Of a DNA stretch of 64,000 bases, positions 34,815 through 44,897 are shown piece by piece. The stretch spans positions 62,001 through 126,000 of the forward strand of contig NZ_BAFU01000070.1 of NCBI RefSeq assembly GCF_000308495.1, written 5' to 3'. This stretch comes from Nocardia brevicatena NBRC 12119. GTDB lineage: Bacteria; Actinomycetota; Actinomycetes; Mycobacteriales; Mycobacteriaceae. Made by a program: the position numbers and the translations under genes. Each line of letters opens with the position of its first letter. Position 1 is the stretch's first letter. Under the pieces are notes generated by a model. It saw only the letters and a list, made by a program, of their open reading frames with translations. It ran no database searches and had not been told where the DNA came from.

Positions 34815-36326
34815 TCAGGCGCGCGCCGACGAGTGGGCGGACCGGATGGATGTATCGGCTTCGGCTCGACGGACCAGGACCTCGGCCTCGGAGACGACCT
34901 CGCGCTCGGATGTCGGGGCACCGGGCCGGCGCAGGAAGACCGCCCAGGTGACGAGGGCGCAGGCGATGTAGAACGCCATGAACACCCAGAAGGCGGTGGT
35001 GGCGGATCGGGTGGAGGCGTACGAGGAACGCAGCACCATGTTGATGGCGAATCCGCCGACCGCGCCGATGGCGCCGACAATGCCGATGAGCGCGCTCGAG
35101 GTGCTCTGCGACCAGGCCGCCCGCTCGGCGGAACCGATATCCAGGCCCCGGGATTTCGCCTCGAAGATCGAGGGGATGATCTTGGTGACCGAACCGTTGC
35201 CCAGGCCCGACAGCGCGAACAGCGCGATGAAGCCCACGACCAGCGCCGCCATGACGGCACCCGACGGGCCGCTGTCGGACCGGTCACCGAGGGTCGAGGC
35301 GATCGCGACGACCAGGGCAGCGGCCATCATCGCGCCGAAGACGGCCAGGGTGACCCGGCCACCGCCGATCCGGTCGGCGAGTTTGCCGCCGTAGGGGCGG
35401 ACCAGCGATCCGAGCAGCGGACCGATGAAGGCGAGCTGCGCGGCGTGCAGGGTGGCCTGGGCCGGGGTGTCGCCGCCGGCGACGAAACCGATCTGCAACA
35501 CCTGCGCGAAGGCGAAGCCGTAGCCGATGAACGAACCGAAGGTGCCGATGTAGAGGAATGCCACCGCCCACGACTGGGACACCTTCAGTGCGGTGACCAT
35601 GGCGGACATATCGGCCTGCCGGTTGGGCAGATTGTCCATGAACAGCGCGGCGCCGAGTCCGGTGAGAACGACCAGTACCAGATAGAGGGCGCAGATGACG
35701 GTGGCGTACTCGTCGCCGAGGGTGGCGATGACCAACAGACCGACCAGCTGGATCACCGGCACGCCGATATTGCCGCCGCCCGCGTTCACACCCAGGGCCC
35801 AGCCTTTGAGTCGCTGCGGGTAGAAGGCGTTGATATTGGCCATCGACGAGGCGAAGTTGCCACCGCCGACACCGGCGAAGGCCGCGACCACCAGATACGT
35901 GGTGTAGGAGGTGTCGGGCCGATTCACGAAATATAGCGTCAGCAGCGCGGGCACCAGCAGTAGGGCGGCGCTGAACACGGTCCAGTTGCGACCACCGAAC
36001 TTGGCGGTGGCGACGGTGTAGGGGATTCGCAGCACGGCGCCGACCAGGGTCGGCACGGCCACCAGGAAGAACTTGCCCGCGGCGTCGATACCGTACTTCT
36101 CGGTGGGCATGAACAGCACCATCACCGACCAGATCGACCAGATCGAGAAGCCGATGTGCTCGGCGATCACCGACCAGATCAGATTGCGGGTGGCGACCTT
36201 CTTGCCGCCGGCCTCCCAGGCCACGACATCTTCGGCGTCCCAGTGCTCGAGCCTCGGACGGACAACTGTCCGGAGCAGTATCTTCCACCGGTTCGGCGTC
36301 TGCGTGCTCAACAGGCCTCCCAACAT
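34815..36326 (-). CDS. narK: NarK-type nitrate/nitrite MFS transporter
   Basis: A 503-residue major facilitator with about 12 membrane helices. The nitrate-porter signature regions are visible: AAFAGVGGGNFASSMANINAFYP with GWALGVNAGGGNIG, and FALSGLGNGSVTKIIP in the second half. It should import nitrate or export/import nitrite across the cell membrane. It is the first gene of the minus-strand operon narK-nirB-nirD-hemD-like-cbiX, with gaps of 25, 64, 2 and -4 nt. The nitrate reductase subunit itself is not in this window. Confidence 0.92.
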   Translation of the reverse strand: MLGGLLSTQTPNRWKILLRTVVRPRLEHWDAEDVVAWEAGGKKVATRNLIWSVIAEHIGFSIWSIWSVMVLFMPTEKYGIDAAGKFFLVAVPTLVGAVLRIPYTVATAKFGGRNWTVFSAALLLVPALLTLYFVNRPDTSYTTYLVVAAFAGVGGGNFASSMANINAFYPQRLKGWALGVNAGGGNIGVPVIQLVGLLVIATLGDEYATVICALYLVLVVLTGLGAALFMDNLPNRQADMSAMVTALKVSQSWAVAFLYIGTFGSFIGYGFAFAQVLQIGFVAGGDTPAQATLHAAQLAFIGPLLGSLVRPYGGKLADRIGGGRVTLAVFGAMMAAALVVAIASTLGDRSDSGPSGAVMAALVVGFIALFALSGLGNGSVTKIIPSIFEAKSRGLDIGSAERAAWSQSTSSALIGIVGAIGAVGGFAINMVLRSSYASTRSATTAFWVFMAFYIACALVTWAVFLRRPGAPTSEREVVSEAEVLVRRAEADTSIRSAHSSARA

Positions 36327-36638
36327 GCGGTTGACCCCAAGGTAGGAAATGGGTATTGCCGTAATGCTGCGACAAATGACGGGAGAGTCAACGGTTGCTC
36401 ACCCGAATACGTCCGCGCGGGTGAGATCCGGGCGTATGTTTCACGGATGTGACGTCGCGGTTTCCGCGATACATATTCGCCCTGTTCGCACGGCGTCGGA
36501 AGGGTTTCGAACGACACCGGCACGATCCCCATCACATCCGCCCGCGACCGCACCGAATCAATAGGCCGGATCGATGGGACCTATAGGATGACCCCATGAA
36601 GCGCTGCCGGCGATCGGAGCGGACGGTACTCTGTTGCG
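36327..36638. other. 312-nt divergent regulatory gap, narK and gntR
   Basis: The gap must hold the promoters of the nir operon (minus) and the GntR gene (plus). A TTGACT lies on the minus strand at 36391-36386, but no good -10 hexamer follows at standard spacing. I could not identify a GlnR box with confidence. No gene is visible. Confidence 0.4.
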
Positions 36639-37310
36639 GTGCAACCCGTTCGACGCGCCGGCCTCATCGCCCAGGTTACCGAGCAGCTGCGTGACGATAT
36701 CCGTTCGGGCCGCTGGCCGGTCGGCTCCCGTATCCCGACCGAACCCGAGCTCGCCGAGATCACCGGTACCGGACGCAACACCCTACGTGAGGCCGTGCAG
36801 GCACTGGTCCACGCGGGCATGCTGGAACGTCGGCAGGGCTCCGGCACCTATGTGATCGCCACCTCCGAGGTCGGCGGCACGCTCGGCAAGTACTTCGCCG
36901 ACGCCCGGGAACGCGACATCCTGGAACTGCGTCAGGCCCTGGACACCACCGCCGCCGCCCTGGCCGCCCGCCGCCGCGACGAGACCGATATCGACACCTT
37001 GCGCCACCTGTTGGACGAGTGCGACCGGCTGTGGTACTCGGACAACCGCGCCGAGGCCATCGACGCCGACGTGCAGCTGCACCGCGCCATCGTGCTCGCC
37101 AGCCACAACGCGGTATATCTGGAGTTCTACGATTCCCTGCTGCCCAGCATCGCATCGGTGATGCGCTCGCATATCGAGAAAACCGACAATCCCTACGAGG
37201 CCGAACACCGCGAACTGATACGGGCGATCATCGACGGCGATCCCGAACGCGCCGCCAGGACCGCGAGCTGTTTCCTCGGCCATATGCTCGCCGACTATCC
37301 CGATCGGTGA
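36639..37310 (+). CDS. GntR/FadR family transcriptional regulator
   Basis: The 223-residue protein has an N-terminal GntR winged helix (IAQVTEQLRDDIRSGRWPVGSRIPTEPELAE...TLREAVQALVHAGMLE). The C-terminal FCD domain has its metal/ligand residues in DADVQLHRAIVLASHN and HRELIRAI. FCD regulators usually sense organic acids or amino-acid products. It starts with GTG and is divergent from the nir operon, so control of that operon is possible, but orphan regulation is just as likely. Confidence 0.85.
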   Translation: MQPVRRAGLIAQVTEQLRDDIRSGRWPVGSRIPTEPELAEITGTGRNTLREAVQALVHAGMLERRQGSGTYVIATSEVGGTLGKYFADARERDILELRQALDTTAAALAARRRDETDIDTLRHLLDECDRLWYSDNRAEAIDADVQLHRAIVLASHNAVYLEFYDSLLPSIASVMRSHIEKTDNPYEAEHRELIRAIIDGDPERAARTASCFLGHMLADYPDR

Positions 37311-37395
37311 GCATCGACGACTCGGTAACCAATCCATCCCCGCCCCCACCGGCGGGCGCGTGAGGTGGACCCGAGCGGATTGTGATCCGTCGCCC

Positions 37396-37435
37396 CGTAG
37401 GGGCTGTGCCGCTTCCCCACGCCACAGCCCCTACG
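37396..37435. terminator. Bidirectional terminator, 13-bp stem
   Basis: CGTAGGGGCTGTG and CACAGCCCCTACG pair perfectly around a 14-nt loop. It lies between the convergent gntR (stop 37310) and TIGR02569 gene (stop 37462). Confidence 0.7.
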
Positions 37436-37461
37436 TCCATCCGCACGCGGCGGAGCCGCGA

Positions 37462-38313
37462 TCACAGCAAGAAACGCACCATATCGGCCGTCCGCGCCAA
37501 TCCCGGTAAGGCCTCTGGGGTGGACCGCGGATGCAATGCGTGCACCGCCAGCCGAAAGATCACCGCCCGCAACAGCATCTGCGGCCATTCCGGCAGATCC
37601 GACCAGCGTTCCAGCAGCCCGTCGTCCGCCCCGCCCCAGGACAGGGCGTCCACCACGACCACCCCCGCCGCCCACTCCGCGGGCCGCCAGTAAGGGGTGA
37701 TATCGCTGAGCCCCGGCGTCTCCAGTCCGGAGAACAGCACCGTGCCGAACAGATCGCCGTGCACCAGCTGCGCCGGGCTGTGTACCGGCTTGCGCAGGGT
37801 GGCCAGCTGGCCGATCAGTTCCAGACTGCGCCGACCGTCCGGGGCCTCCGGTATCGCACCGGCCGTGCGCAGAGCCCGCAGCGGCGCCACCTCCCAGGCA
37901 CAACGGTCGGCGGCGACGAATACATCCACGTCCATCCAGGGCGTCATCGGCGGCTGGGACAGGAACCGGGGCCGTTCCAGTCCGGCGGTGGCGGCGTGCA
38001 ATCGCAGCGATATCGACACGACCTCGTCGTGCCGCGGTTCGGGCACGCCACCGAGATGGGTGTCGGCACGCCACCCGGACACCACATACCGGCCGTCGGT
38101 GGCACGCACCGGGCGGGCCAGACGCAATCCATCCACCTGCAGCGTTTCCCGCACCTTCGCCGACCACGCCGCCCTGGCATGGTCGGCGACCGGGCTGAGC
38201 ACCACATCACCGAGGCGCCAGCCGCCCTCCCAGTCACCCAGGGGGACCGGGGACACTTCACGTAGGCCGAATGTGGCCCGCACATGCTCGGGAGGTTCCA
38301 CAGTGGTGGTCAC
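37462..38313 (-). CDS. TIGR02569 family protein (kinase-like fold)
   Basis: A 283-residue actinobacterial protein resembling the TIGR02569 family (Rv3205c). It has an aminoglycoside-phosphotransferase-like layout: SPAQLVHGDLFGTVLF resembles a Brenner motif and ETPGLSDITPYWRPAEWAAGVVVVDAL a DFG-like region. Activity is not known. The GTG at 38313 fits the family start (TTTVEPPEHVRATFGL). It follows moeZ on the same strand, about 145 nt downstream, as in mycobacteria. Confidence 0.78.
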   Translation of the reverse strand: MTTTVEPPEHVRATFGLREVSPVPLGDWEGGWRLGDVVLSPVADHARAAWSAKVRETLQVDGLRLARPVRATDGRYVVSGWRADTHLGGVPEPRHDEVVSISLRLHAATAGLERPRFLSQPPMTPWMDVDVFVAADRCAWEVAPLRALRTAGAIPEAPDGRRSLELIGQLATLRKPVHSPAQLVHGDLFGTVLFSGLETPGLSDITPYWRPAEWAAGVVVVDALSWGGADDGLLERWSDLPEWPQMLLRAVIFRLAVHALHPRSTPEALPGLARTADMVRFLL

Positions 38314-38458
38314 GGCCGTACCGTACTCCCGGCGAAGCACCCCGAACAGCACGCCGCACCATGGACGACACGCCGAAGTCGAACTGCAACATTCACCTCG
38401 GATCGCCTCCTGGCGCGCCGCGCCGGTGTCGGGTTCCCGGCCCCGCGTCGCCGGCCGC

Positions 38459-39640
38459 TCAGTAGACGGGCAGTGAGGGGTCGATCTGCTTGGCCCAGGC
38501 GATGACTCCGCCCTGCAGATGCGTGGCGTCGGCGAAGCCCGCGCGCTTCAAGGCCGCCAGCGCTTCGGCCGAGCGCACACCGGTCTTGCAGTGCAGCACG
38601 ATCTTGCGGTTCTGCGGCAGCTCCGCCAGCGCCTCACCGGACAGGATGCGGTCCTTCGGGATGAGGGTGGCGCCTTCGATGTGCACGATGTCCCACTCCA
38701 CGGGTTCGCGCACGTCGATCAGTTCGACATCGCCGGCGTCGAGCATATCCTTCAATTCGGCCGCGGTGATGGTCGAGCCGACCGCAGCGGCCTGGCCTTC
38801 CTCGGACACCACACCGCAGAACGCCTCGTAGTCGATCAGCTCGGTGATCGGCTTGCGCTCGGGGTCCCGGCGCAGTTTGATGGTCCGATAGGTCATATCG
38901 AGAGCGTCGTAGACCATGAGCCGACCCAGCAGCGGCTCGCCGATACCGGTGATCAGCTTGATGGCCTCGGTCACCATGATCGACCCTATGGACGCGCACA
39001 GCACGCCGAGCACACCGCCCTCGGCGCAGGACGGGACCATACCGGGCGGCGGGGCCTCCGGGTACAGGTCGCGGTAGTTGATACCGCGACCGTCGGGGGC
39101 GTCCTCCCAGAACACCGAGGCCTGGCCCTCGAACCGGTAGATGGAACCCCACACATACGGTTTACCGGCCAGAACGGCGGCATCGTTGACCAGGTAGCGG
39201 GTGGCGAAGTTGTCGGTGCCGTCGAGGATCAGGTCGTATTCGCGGAAGAGTTCGACCGCGTTCTCCGGTTCCAGCCGGACCTTGTGCAGCCGGACATCGA
39301 TACCGGAGTTGATCTCCAGGATGGAATCGCGGGCACTGTCGGCCTTGGACCGGCCGATATCGGATTCACCGTGGATGACCTGGCGCTGCAGGTTGGAGGA
39401 ATCCACCTCGTCGAATTCGACGATGCCGAGGGTGCCGACCCCGGCGGCGGCCAGGTACAGCAGCGCGGGCGAGCCCAGTCCACCGGCCCCGATCACCAGC
39501 ACTTTCGCGTTCTTCAGCCGTTTCTGCCCGTCCATCCCGACATCGGGAATGATGAGATGGCGGCTGTAGCGGGCGACCTCGTCCCTGGTCAGCTCCGCGG
39601 CCGGCTCCACCAGAGGCGGCAGGGACTTCGGTGATGACAC
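38459..39640 (-). CDS. moeZ: MoeZ/MoeB, E1-like adenylyltransferase and sulfurtransferase
   Basis: A 393-residue two-domain enzyme. The N-terminal ThiF/MoeB part (about 20-260) has the ATP site GAGGLGSPALLYLAAAG, DGTDNFATRYLVND and SCAEGGVLGVL. The C-terminal rhodanese domain (about 285-390) has active-site Cys in LHCKTGVRS. In mycobacteria MoeZ activates and sulfurates MoaD2 and CysO for molybdopterin, cysteine and other sulfur routes. The GTG at 39640 gives the known length; an earlier frame start would add 66 unrelated residues. Confidence 0.93.
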   Translation of the reverse strand: MSSPKSLPPLVEPAAELTRDEVARYSRHLIIPDVGMDGQKRLKNAKVLVIGAGGLGSPALLYLAAAGVGTLGIVEFDEVDSSNLQRQVIHGESDIGRSKADSARDSILEINSGIDVRLHKVRLEPENAVELFREYDLILDGTDNFATRYLVNDAAVLAGKPYVWGSIYRFEGQASVFWEDAPDGRGINYRDLYPEAPPPGMVPSCAEGGVLGVLCASIGSIMVTEAIKLITGIGEPLLGRLMVYDALDMTYRTIKLRRDPERKPITELIDYEAFCGVVSEEGQAAAVGSTITAAELKDMLDAGDVELIDVREPVEWDIVHIEGATLIPKDRILSGEALAELPQNRKIVLHCKTGVRSAEALAALKRAGFADATHLQGGVIAWAKQIDPSLPVY

Positions 39641-39801
39641 GTCCAGAACTCCTCGTATCGAATTGGCCGACAGCAGTGTGACGGGCGTCTGCTCGTCGCG
39701 GTGCCTGTCCCCGGTACAACACCGCCGTGCGGGCCGTTTCTTCCCTCCATCGTCGCGTATCGACCGCGCTCCCCGCCAACCGCCCCATGGCAGCGGGATG
39801 T

Positions 39802-40989
39802 TCACCCGCGAGGATACGGCCACGGATTGAAACGGCATCGCTTCCCGTCCATCGGTACCACGCCGTGCGGGTCCAGGGCGGCGATCTCGTTGTTGGCGGT
39901 GCCGAAGGTCTGCTGCATCATCACCGGGGCCAGCCCACCGTCGTTCTCACACGGCTGGTGCTGGTGATAGCCGATGGCATGGCCCACCTCGTGGTTGACC
40001 AGGTATTGGCGGTAGGAGCCGATATCGCCGTTGAACGCCAGGGCACCGCGCACCCACCGGGCCTCCGACAACACCACCCGCGCGAGGTCGGAGTTGTAGC
40101 AGGAGGAATCGATGGGGATCTCGAAACCGCAGAGGTTACGGGTGGTTTGGCGGGAGGTCAGCGAGATACGGAAATCCGGTTCCCCGTGATCGATTCGCCG
40201 GAAGGCGAACTTGCGGTCGTGCACCCAACTCTTGGGGTTGGCGAGCGTGGAATCCACCATCCGGGCGACGGCGTCGTCGCCGCCGATCGCCGAGGTATCG
40301 ATGCCGTTCTCGACCTCCACGGTGTAGCTGAATACGTACTGTTCGCCCACGCCCTTCTGGTCGGTGCCACCCCGCGCCACCCGCCATGCGCCGGCGCCTG
40401 ATTCGGCGAAGGCGCCGCCCTCGGGCAGCGCACCGGTCGGCAGATCGGCGGGGAACTCGCCGTCGCCCGGCGGAGCGCCGATGATCCCCGCGCGAGACGG
40501 TGGGGTGCCGAGGGTTCCGAGTGCCGGCTCGCCGGTCTCCAACCCGGTCTCCGGACCGGTACGAACGGCATCGATGATGACGAATACGGTGAGCACGAAC
40601 AGCAACGGCAGCGCATAGGCGCGCCATCCGTAGGTGGCGACGAACCGGCGGAGCATGCCCGGCCTCGCGTGGCGGAGGGAGAGGTGCGGCTCGTCGACGG
40701 TGGGGTCCCATTCGGCGCGCAAGGGCCGGCGCTCGGGATCGGCCGGCGAGTATTCCGCCGGTGCGCCCGGCTTCCGCACCGCACCGTCGTCCATCGCGGT
40801 GTCAGGTGCGTCGGTATCCGGGGCGGTGAGGGTATCCGGGGCGGCGGGCTCGTCGAGGTCGCTATCGGACGTGGGAGCATCGCCGGCCGCGGCGCGGGCA
40901 GGGGCGGAGTCGCGCGGGCGGTGCACATTGCGCTCATCCCCGGAGGCACTGCTGCTACCGCCGGAGATCCTGTCCGGTCGGTCGATCAC
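39802..40989 (-). CDS. DUF3152 membrane-anchored metalloprotease-like protein
   Basis: A 395-residue protein with a Pro/Asp-rich cytosolic N-terminus (about 1-105), one membrane segment (ALPLLFVLTVFVII) and an extracytoplasmic DUF3152 domain. Near residue 340 it carries HEVGHAIGYHQH, an HExxHxxGxxH zinc site of metzincin type, with nearby cysteines (CENDG, CGFEI, SSCYNSD). It matches Rv3207c. A cell-surface protease role is likely, but substrates are unknown. It starts with GTG. Confidence 0.85.
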   Translation of the reverse strand: MIDRPDRISGGSSSASGDERNVHRPRDSAPARAAAGDAPTSDSDLDEPAAPDTLTAPDTDAPDTAMDDGAVRKPGAPAEYSPADPERRPLRAEWDPTVDEPHLSLRHARPGMLRRFVATYGWRAYALPLLFVLTVFVIIDAVRTGPETGLETGEPALGTLGTPPSRAGIIGAPPGDGEFPADLPTGALPEGGAFAESGAGAWRVARGGTDQKGVGEQYVFSYTVEVENGIDTSAIGGDDAVARMVDSTLANPKSWVHDRKFAFRRIDHGEPDFRISLTSRQTTRNLCGFEIPIDSSCYNSDLARVVLSEARWVRGALAFNGDIGSYRQYLVNHEVGHAIGYHQHQPCENDGGLAPVMMQQTFGTANNEIAALDPHGVVPMDGKRCRFNPWPYPRG

Positions 40990-41007
40990 CTCACCAGGCT
41001 CTCATAA

Positions 41008-41877
<870 letters not shown>

Positions 41878-42123
41878 GTTCCTCATGCGTAAACGGGTGC
41901 GACCAACCGCACCCGTTACAACCCTTGGTCCCCTCGGCCAACCCGTTACCCCTTCGGCAACCCCGGCCTCCGGCAACCCAGGTCGGCTCGCCACACCCTC
42001 CAACCGAACCACCCTTCATCCGACCCAACCGCCCCGTTACCTTTTCGTGTGCCCCTGCGGATGCCCCCCTCGATCTCTCGCCCTTTCCACCCCGGAAGCA
42101 ACCCCGTCGGGGACCGCGCCGTT

Positions 42124-42226
42124 GCGGCCCGTCTCGTGTTTGCGCACCCCGAAGCGCCGTGCCGAAGGCACAAGTCTCGGGGTGCGCAAACACGAGACCC
42201 AAGGGGGCCGCGAACACGCCCGCGCG
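42124..42226. repeat. Palindromic intergenic repeat family 1, copy A
   Basis: A closing helix GCGGCCC/GGGCCGC (42124-42130 with 42205-42211) encloses a perfect 22-bp stem (42131-42152 with 42177-42198) and an inner GTGCC-GAA-GGCAC hairpin (42159-42171). GCGAACACGCCCGCGCG follows the structure. It lies between the convergent tetR and DUF3107 genes. The flank 41878-42123 holds no gene I can support. Copies B and C are at 50,164 and 55,844. Confidence 0.85.
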
Positions 42227-42240
42227 GAGTGCGGGCCAAA

Positions 42241-42468
42241 CTACACAGCCGCGAAACCCACTCGCCCGGCGGTGGCGGTGCCGATCTCCACGTAGGCGAC
42301 CTTGGCGGCCTGGATCAGGAATTTGCGGCCTTTGTCGTCGATCAGCGAGACAACGCCGCTCGCGCTGCCCAGCGCTTCGGACACCAGCGCCTCGACTTCT
42401 TCGGGGCTCTGCGAACTGGTGATGACGAGTTCGCGCGGGCTATCCGAAATACCGATCTTGACCTCCAC
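42241..42468 (-). CDS. DUF3107 family small protein
   Basis: A 75-residue protein beginning VEVKIGISDSPRELVITSSQSPEEVEALV, the DUF3107 family known as TB9.4 (Rv3208A). It has alternating strands and helices and is cytosolic, and its function is unknown. Two starts compete: TTG at 42474 and GTG at 42468. GGAGG ends directly before the TTG but 6 nt before the GTG, and the GTG product aligns with the mycobacterial start MEVKIG, so GTG is preferred. Confidence 0.88.
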   Translation of the reverse strand: MEVKIGISDSPRELVITSSQSPEEVEALVSEALGSASGVVSLIDDKGRKFLIQAAKVAYVEIGTATAGRVGFAAV

Positions 42469-42592
42469 GGCCAACCTCCGAACCTAGTTACCTGTGCTGT
42501 CCCTGCAAGGCTAGTGCAGCGCTGTCCCGGGCGAGTACACGGTGCACTGCGCTGTGGGCGAACATCCGCCGCACGCGGCATCCGGGAAGTGG

Positions 42593-43147
42593 TCAGGATT
42601 TCGGTTCGATCAATTGGATCTCGAGTTCGATCTTCACGGTGTCGGAGAGCATTCCCGGCAGTGCGCCTCCGACGCCGAAATCGGTCCGTTTGATGGTTCC
42701 TGTCGCGGAGAAACCGGCGTGCCGTTCGCCGGTCGGCCCGAAGACGCCGACACCTCCCCATTCCACGTCCAGGGTGACCGGTCGGGTGATATCGCCGAGG
42801 GTGGCCGTCCCTTCGACCACGAAGGTCTCGGCGACCCGTACGGGCCGGAGTGCCCGGAACACCAGCGTCGGCCGGTTGGCGACGTCCAGGAAGTCGGCGG
42901 TGCGGATATGCGCGTCGCGGTCCGGGTTCCCGGTGTCGAACGAGTCGAGGTGGATGGTGGCCCCCACGGCGGCGGCGCCGGATTCGTCGACCACGAACTC
43001 CGTCTCGAAGCGCTCGAACCGACCGCGGACCTTGGCGATCCCGAGGTGGCGGATGGTGAAGGCCACCGAGGAGTGGGCGGTGTCCAGTGCCCAGGAACCC
43101 GGACGCAGCGCTTGTTCGGTAATGGTGTTGTCGGATGTTGTCGTCAT
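42593..43147 (-). CDS. YceI family lipid-binding-like protein
   Basis: A 184-residue YceI beta-barrel protein: WALDTAHSSVAFTIRHLGIAKVRGRF, DSFDTGNPDRDAHIRTADFLD and TATLGDITRPVTLDVEW are family motifs. YceI proteins bind isoprenoid-like lipids in a closed barrel. No signal peptide is visible, so this one should be cytosolic. It interrupts the mycobacterial order between DUF3107 and the ferritin-like gene together with the divergent XRE regulator. Confidence 0.9.
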   Translation of the reverse strand: MTTTSDNTITEQALRPGSWALDTAHSSVAFTIRHLGIAKVRGRFERFETEFVVDESGAAAVGATIHLDSFDTGNPDRDAHIRTADFLDVANRPTLVFRALRPVRVAETFVVEGTATLGDITRPVTLDVEWGGVGVFGPTGERHAGFSATGTIKRTDFGVGGALPGMLSDTVKIELEIQLIEPKS

Positions 43148-43248
43148 GACACCGACGATTCCCGGCCCGCGGTCCGCTATCCAGACCCGGTTTATCCTGG
43201 ACCTGACAGGGCGCGGCTATCGGTGTCGGGACCAGGCACCATGGACGC

Positions 43249-44085
43249 ATGGCTTCGAACGCGTTCGCCGACTATCTCCGCAGGCGCCGCACCGAACTGC
43301 ACCCCACCGATGTCGGCCTGCCCGCGGGTGGGCGCCGGCGTACTCCGGGACTGCGCCGTGAAGAGGTCGCGGTACGGGCCGGTGTGAGTGCGGACTATCT
43401 GGCCCGGCTGGAACAGGGCCGCGATACGAATCCCTCGGCGTCGGTGGTGGAGGCGCTGGCCGACGCCCTGCTGCTCGACGACAAGGAGCGCGCCGTATTC
43501 GGATGGCTCGCGCTCACCAGCAGCCATGCCGGTCGGTGTCCCGAGTCCACACCGGCACCGGACCGGGTTCCGGAGACCATCGAGACCATCCTCGCCGCAC
43601 TCGAACCGAATCCGGCGTTCGTGCTGGGCCGCCGGCTCGATGTCCTCGGCTGGAACCGTGCCTGGGCGGGTTTCGCCACTCCGCTGGGCCTGCTCGACGA
43701 CCCGGCGGAGGTGAACCTCGCGCATTACACGTATACGCATCCCATGGCGCGGCGCGTGCTGCGGAACTGGGCCGAAGCCGCCGACATATTCGCCGACGCG
43801 CTCCGGCGGGCCAACCTGCGTTGGCCGGGTGATCCAGAACTACGCCACACCCTCGAGGCCTTGCGCGGGCATTCGGATTTCGACGGGCACTGGAGGCCCC
43901 AACGCCCGGGCACGGATATGTCCGGCATCCTGCGTTTCGACCATCCGGATCACGGCCGGGTCGATGTGTCCTTCGAGATGATGGAGGCCGACCGGGAACA
44001 GACCCTCGTGATCTGGCTCGTCGACCGAGCGCATACCGCGGCGCCGGCGCTGCGGCTGATTCGGCCGCGCGCGGTCGGCGAGTGA
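43249..44085 (+). CDS. XRE regulator with MmyB-like sensor domain
   Basis: A 278-residue protein with an N-terminal XRE helix-turn-helix (RTPGLRREEVAVRAGVSADYLARLEQGRDTNPS). A C-terminal MmyB-like PAS-type ligand domain follows (VLGRRLDVLGWNRAWAGF, LRHTLEALRGHSDF, RILRF-like GILRFDHPDHG). Such regulators often control the adjacent divergent gene; here that is yceI, 101 nt away. Ligand unknown; fatty-acid-like molecules are known for one MmyB relative. Confidence 0.87.
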   Translation: MASNAFADYLRRRRTELHPTDVGLPAGGRRRTPGLRREEVAVRAGVSADYLARLEQGRDTNPSASVVEALADALLLDDKERAVFGWLALTSSHAGRCPESTPAPDRVPETIETILAALEPNPAFVLGRRLDVLGWNRAWAGFATPLGLLDDPAEVNLAHYTYTHPMARRVLRNWAEAADIFADALRRANLRWPGDPELRHTLEALRGHSDFDGHWRPQRPGTDMSGILRFDHPDHGRVDVSFEMMEADREQTLVIWLVDRAHTAAPALRLIRPRAVGE

Positions 44086-44109
44086 CGAGACGAACGCCGT
44101 CCCCTGTTC

Positions 44110-44811
44110 CTACAGGCCCAGCACCGCCATCCGCTCGGCGTGCGCGGTCTGCATGCGTTCGAAGAGGGTGGCGATACCGTTGAGGTCGCCGGTGGCGGCG
44201 AGGACCAGTTCGGTCAGTTCGTCTCGCTGCGCCATCACATACTGGGCCTGAGTGATCGCCTCGCCGAGCAGGCGCCGCCCCCACAGGGTGAGCCGGTCGC
44301 GTTGGGAGCGGCTCGTCGTCACCGCACGTCGTACCTCTTCGACGACGAACTCCGAATGGTCGGTCTCGGCCAGGACATCGCGCACCACCTCGGCCACCTC
44401 GGGGCTGAGGACCCCGGCGATCTCCCGGTAGAAGTCGGCGGCGATCCCGTCACCGACATGGAACTTCACCATCGATTCGAGCCAGGTGGACGGGTCGGTG
44501 GAACGGTGGTAAGAGTCCAGGGGACGCACGAACGGGGACATGGCGTCGTAGATGTCCACCCCTCGCTCGGTCAGCGCCGTCTCCAACCGCTCGAAATGCG
44601 CCATTTCGGCCGTCGCCATCTTCGCGACCGCGACCTTGCCGTGCAGGCTCGGCGACAGCGCGGCCTCCTCGGACAGCCGGTAGAAGGCGGAGATCTCACC
44701 GTAGGCGAGCACCGCGAACAGGTCGGTGACACCGGGGTGGTCGACAGGGATGGGTGAAGAGGCCGGTTCGCTCGGCGTAACACCCAGCGCGGCGGGTGAC
44801 TGTGCTCCCAT
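44110..44811 (-). CDS. Ferritin-like fold protein (Rv3210c type)
   Basis: A 233-residue all-helical protein resembling the ferritin-like/MiaE group. Paired acidic-histidine motifs for a di-iron site are visible: YGEISAFYRLSEEA, MATAEMAHFERL, and DVLAETDHSEFVVEEV. Reaction unknown; tRNA hydroxylation is suggested only by fold. The ATG at 44811 was chosen over an upstream one that adds 14 residues. It converges with the XRE gene. Confidence 0.8.
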   Translation of the reverse strand: MGAQSPAALGVTPSEPASSPIPVDHPGVTDLFAVLAYGEISAFYRLSEEAALSPSLHGKVAVAKMATAEMAHFERLETALTERGVDIYDAMSPFVRPLDSYHRSTDPSTWLESMVKFHVGDGIAADFYREIAGVLSPEVAEVVRDVLAETDHSEFVVEEVRRAVTTSRSQRDRLTLWGRRLLGEAITQAQYVMAQRDELTELVLAATGDLNGIATLFERMQTAHAERMAVLGL

Positions 44812-44897
44812 GACAATCCAGCCTAATACTCGGTTCCCGTCACCCCCGAGCACGGCTCGGATGTCCGGGCGACAGGCGGTTCTGTCGACCGTCGGCC

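Noticed and set aside
25787-37310. Genomic island with integrase or transposase
   Set aside because: No integrase, transposase, tRNA-flanking repeats or GC shift is visible; the genes look native.
42124-42226. Possible CRISPR-like repeat
   Set aside because: The copies are single, kilobases apart and self-palindromic, with no spacer array and no cas genes.
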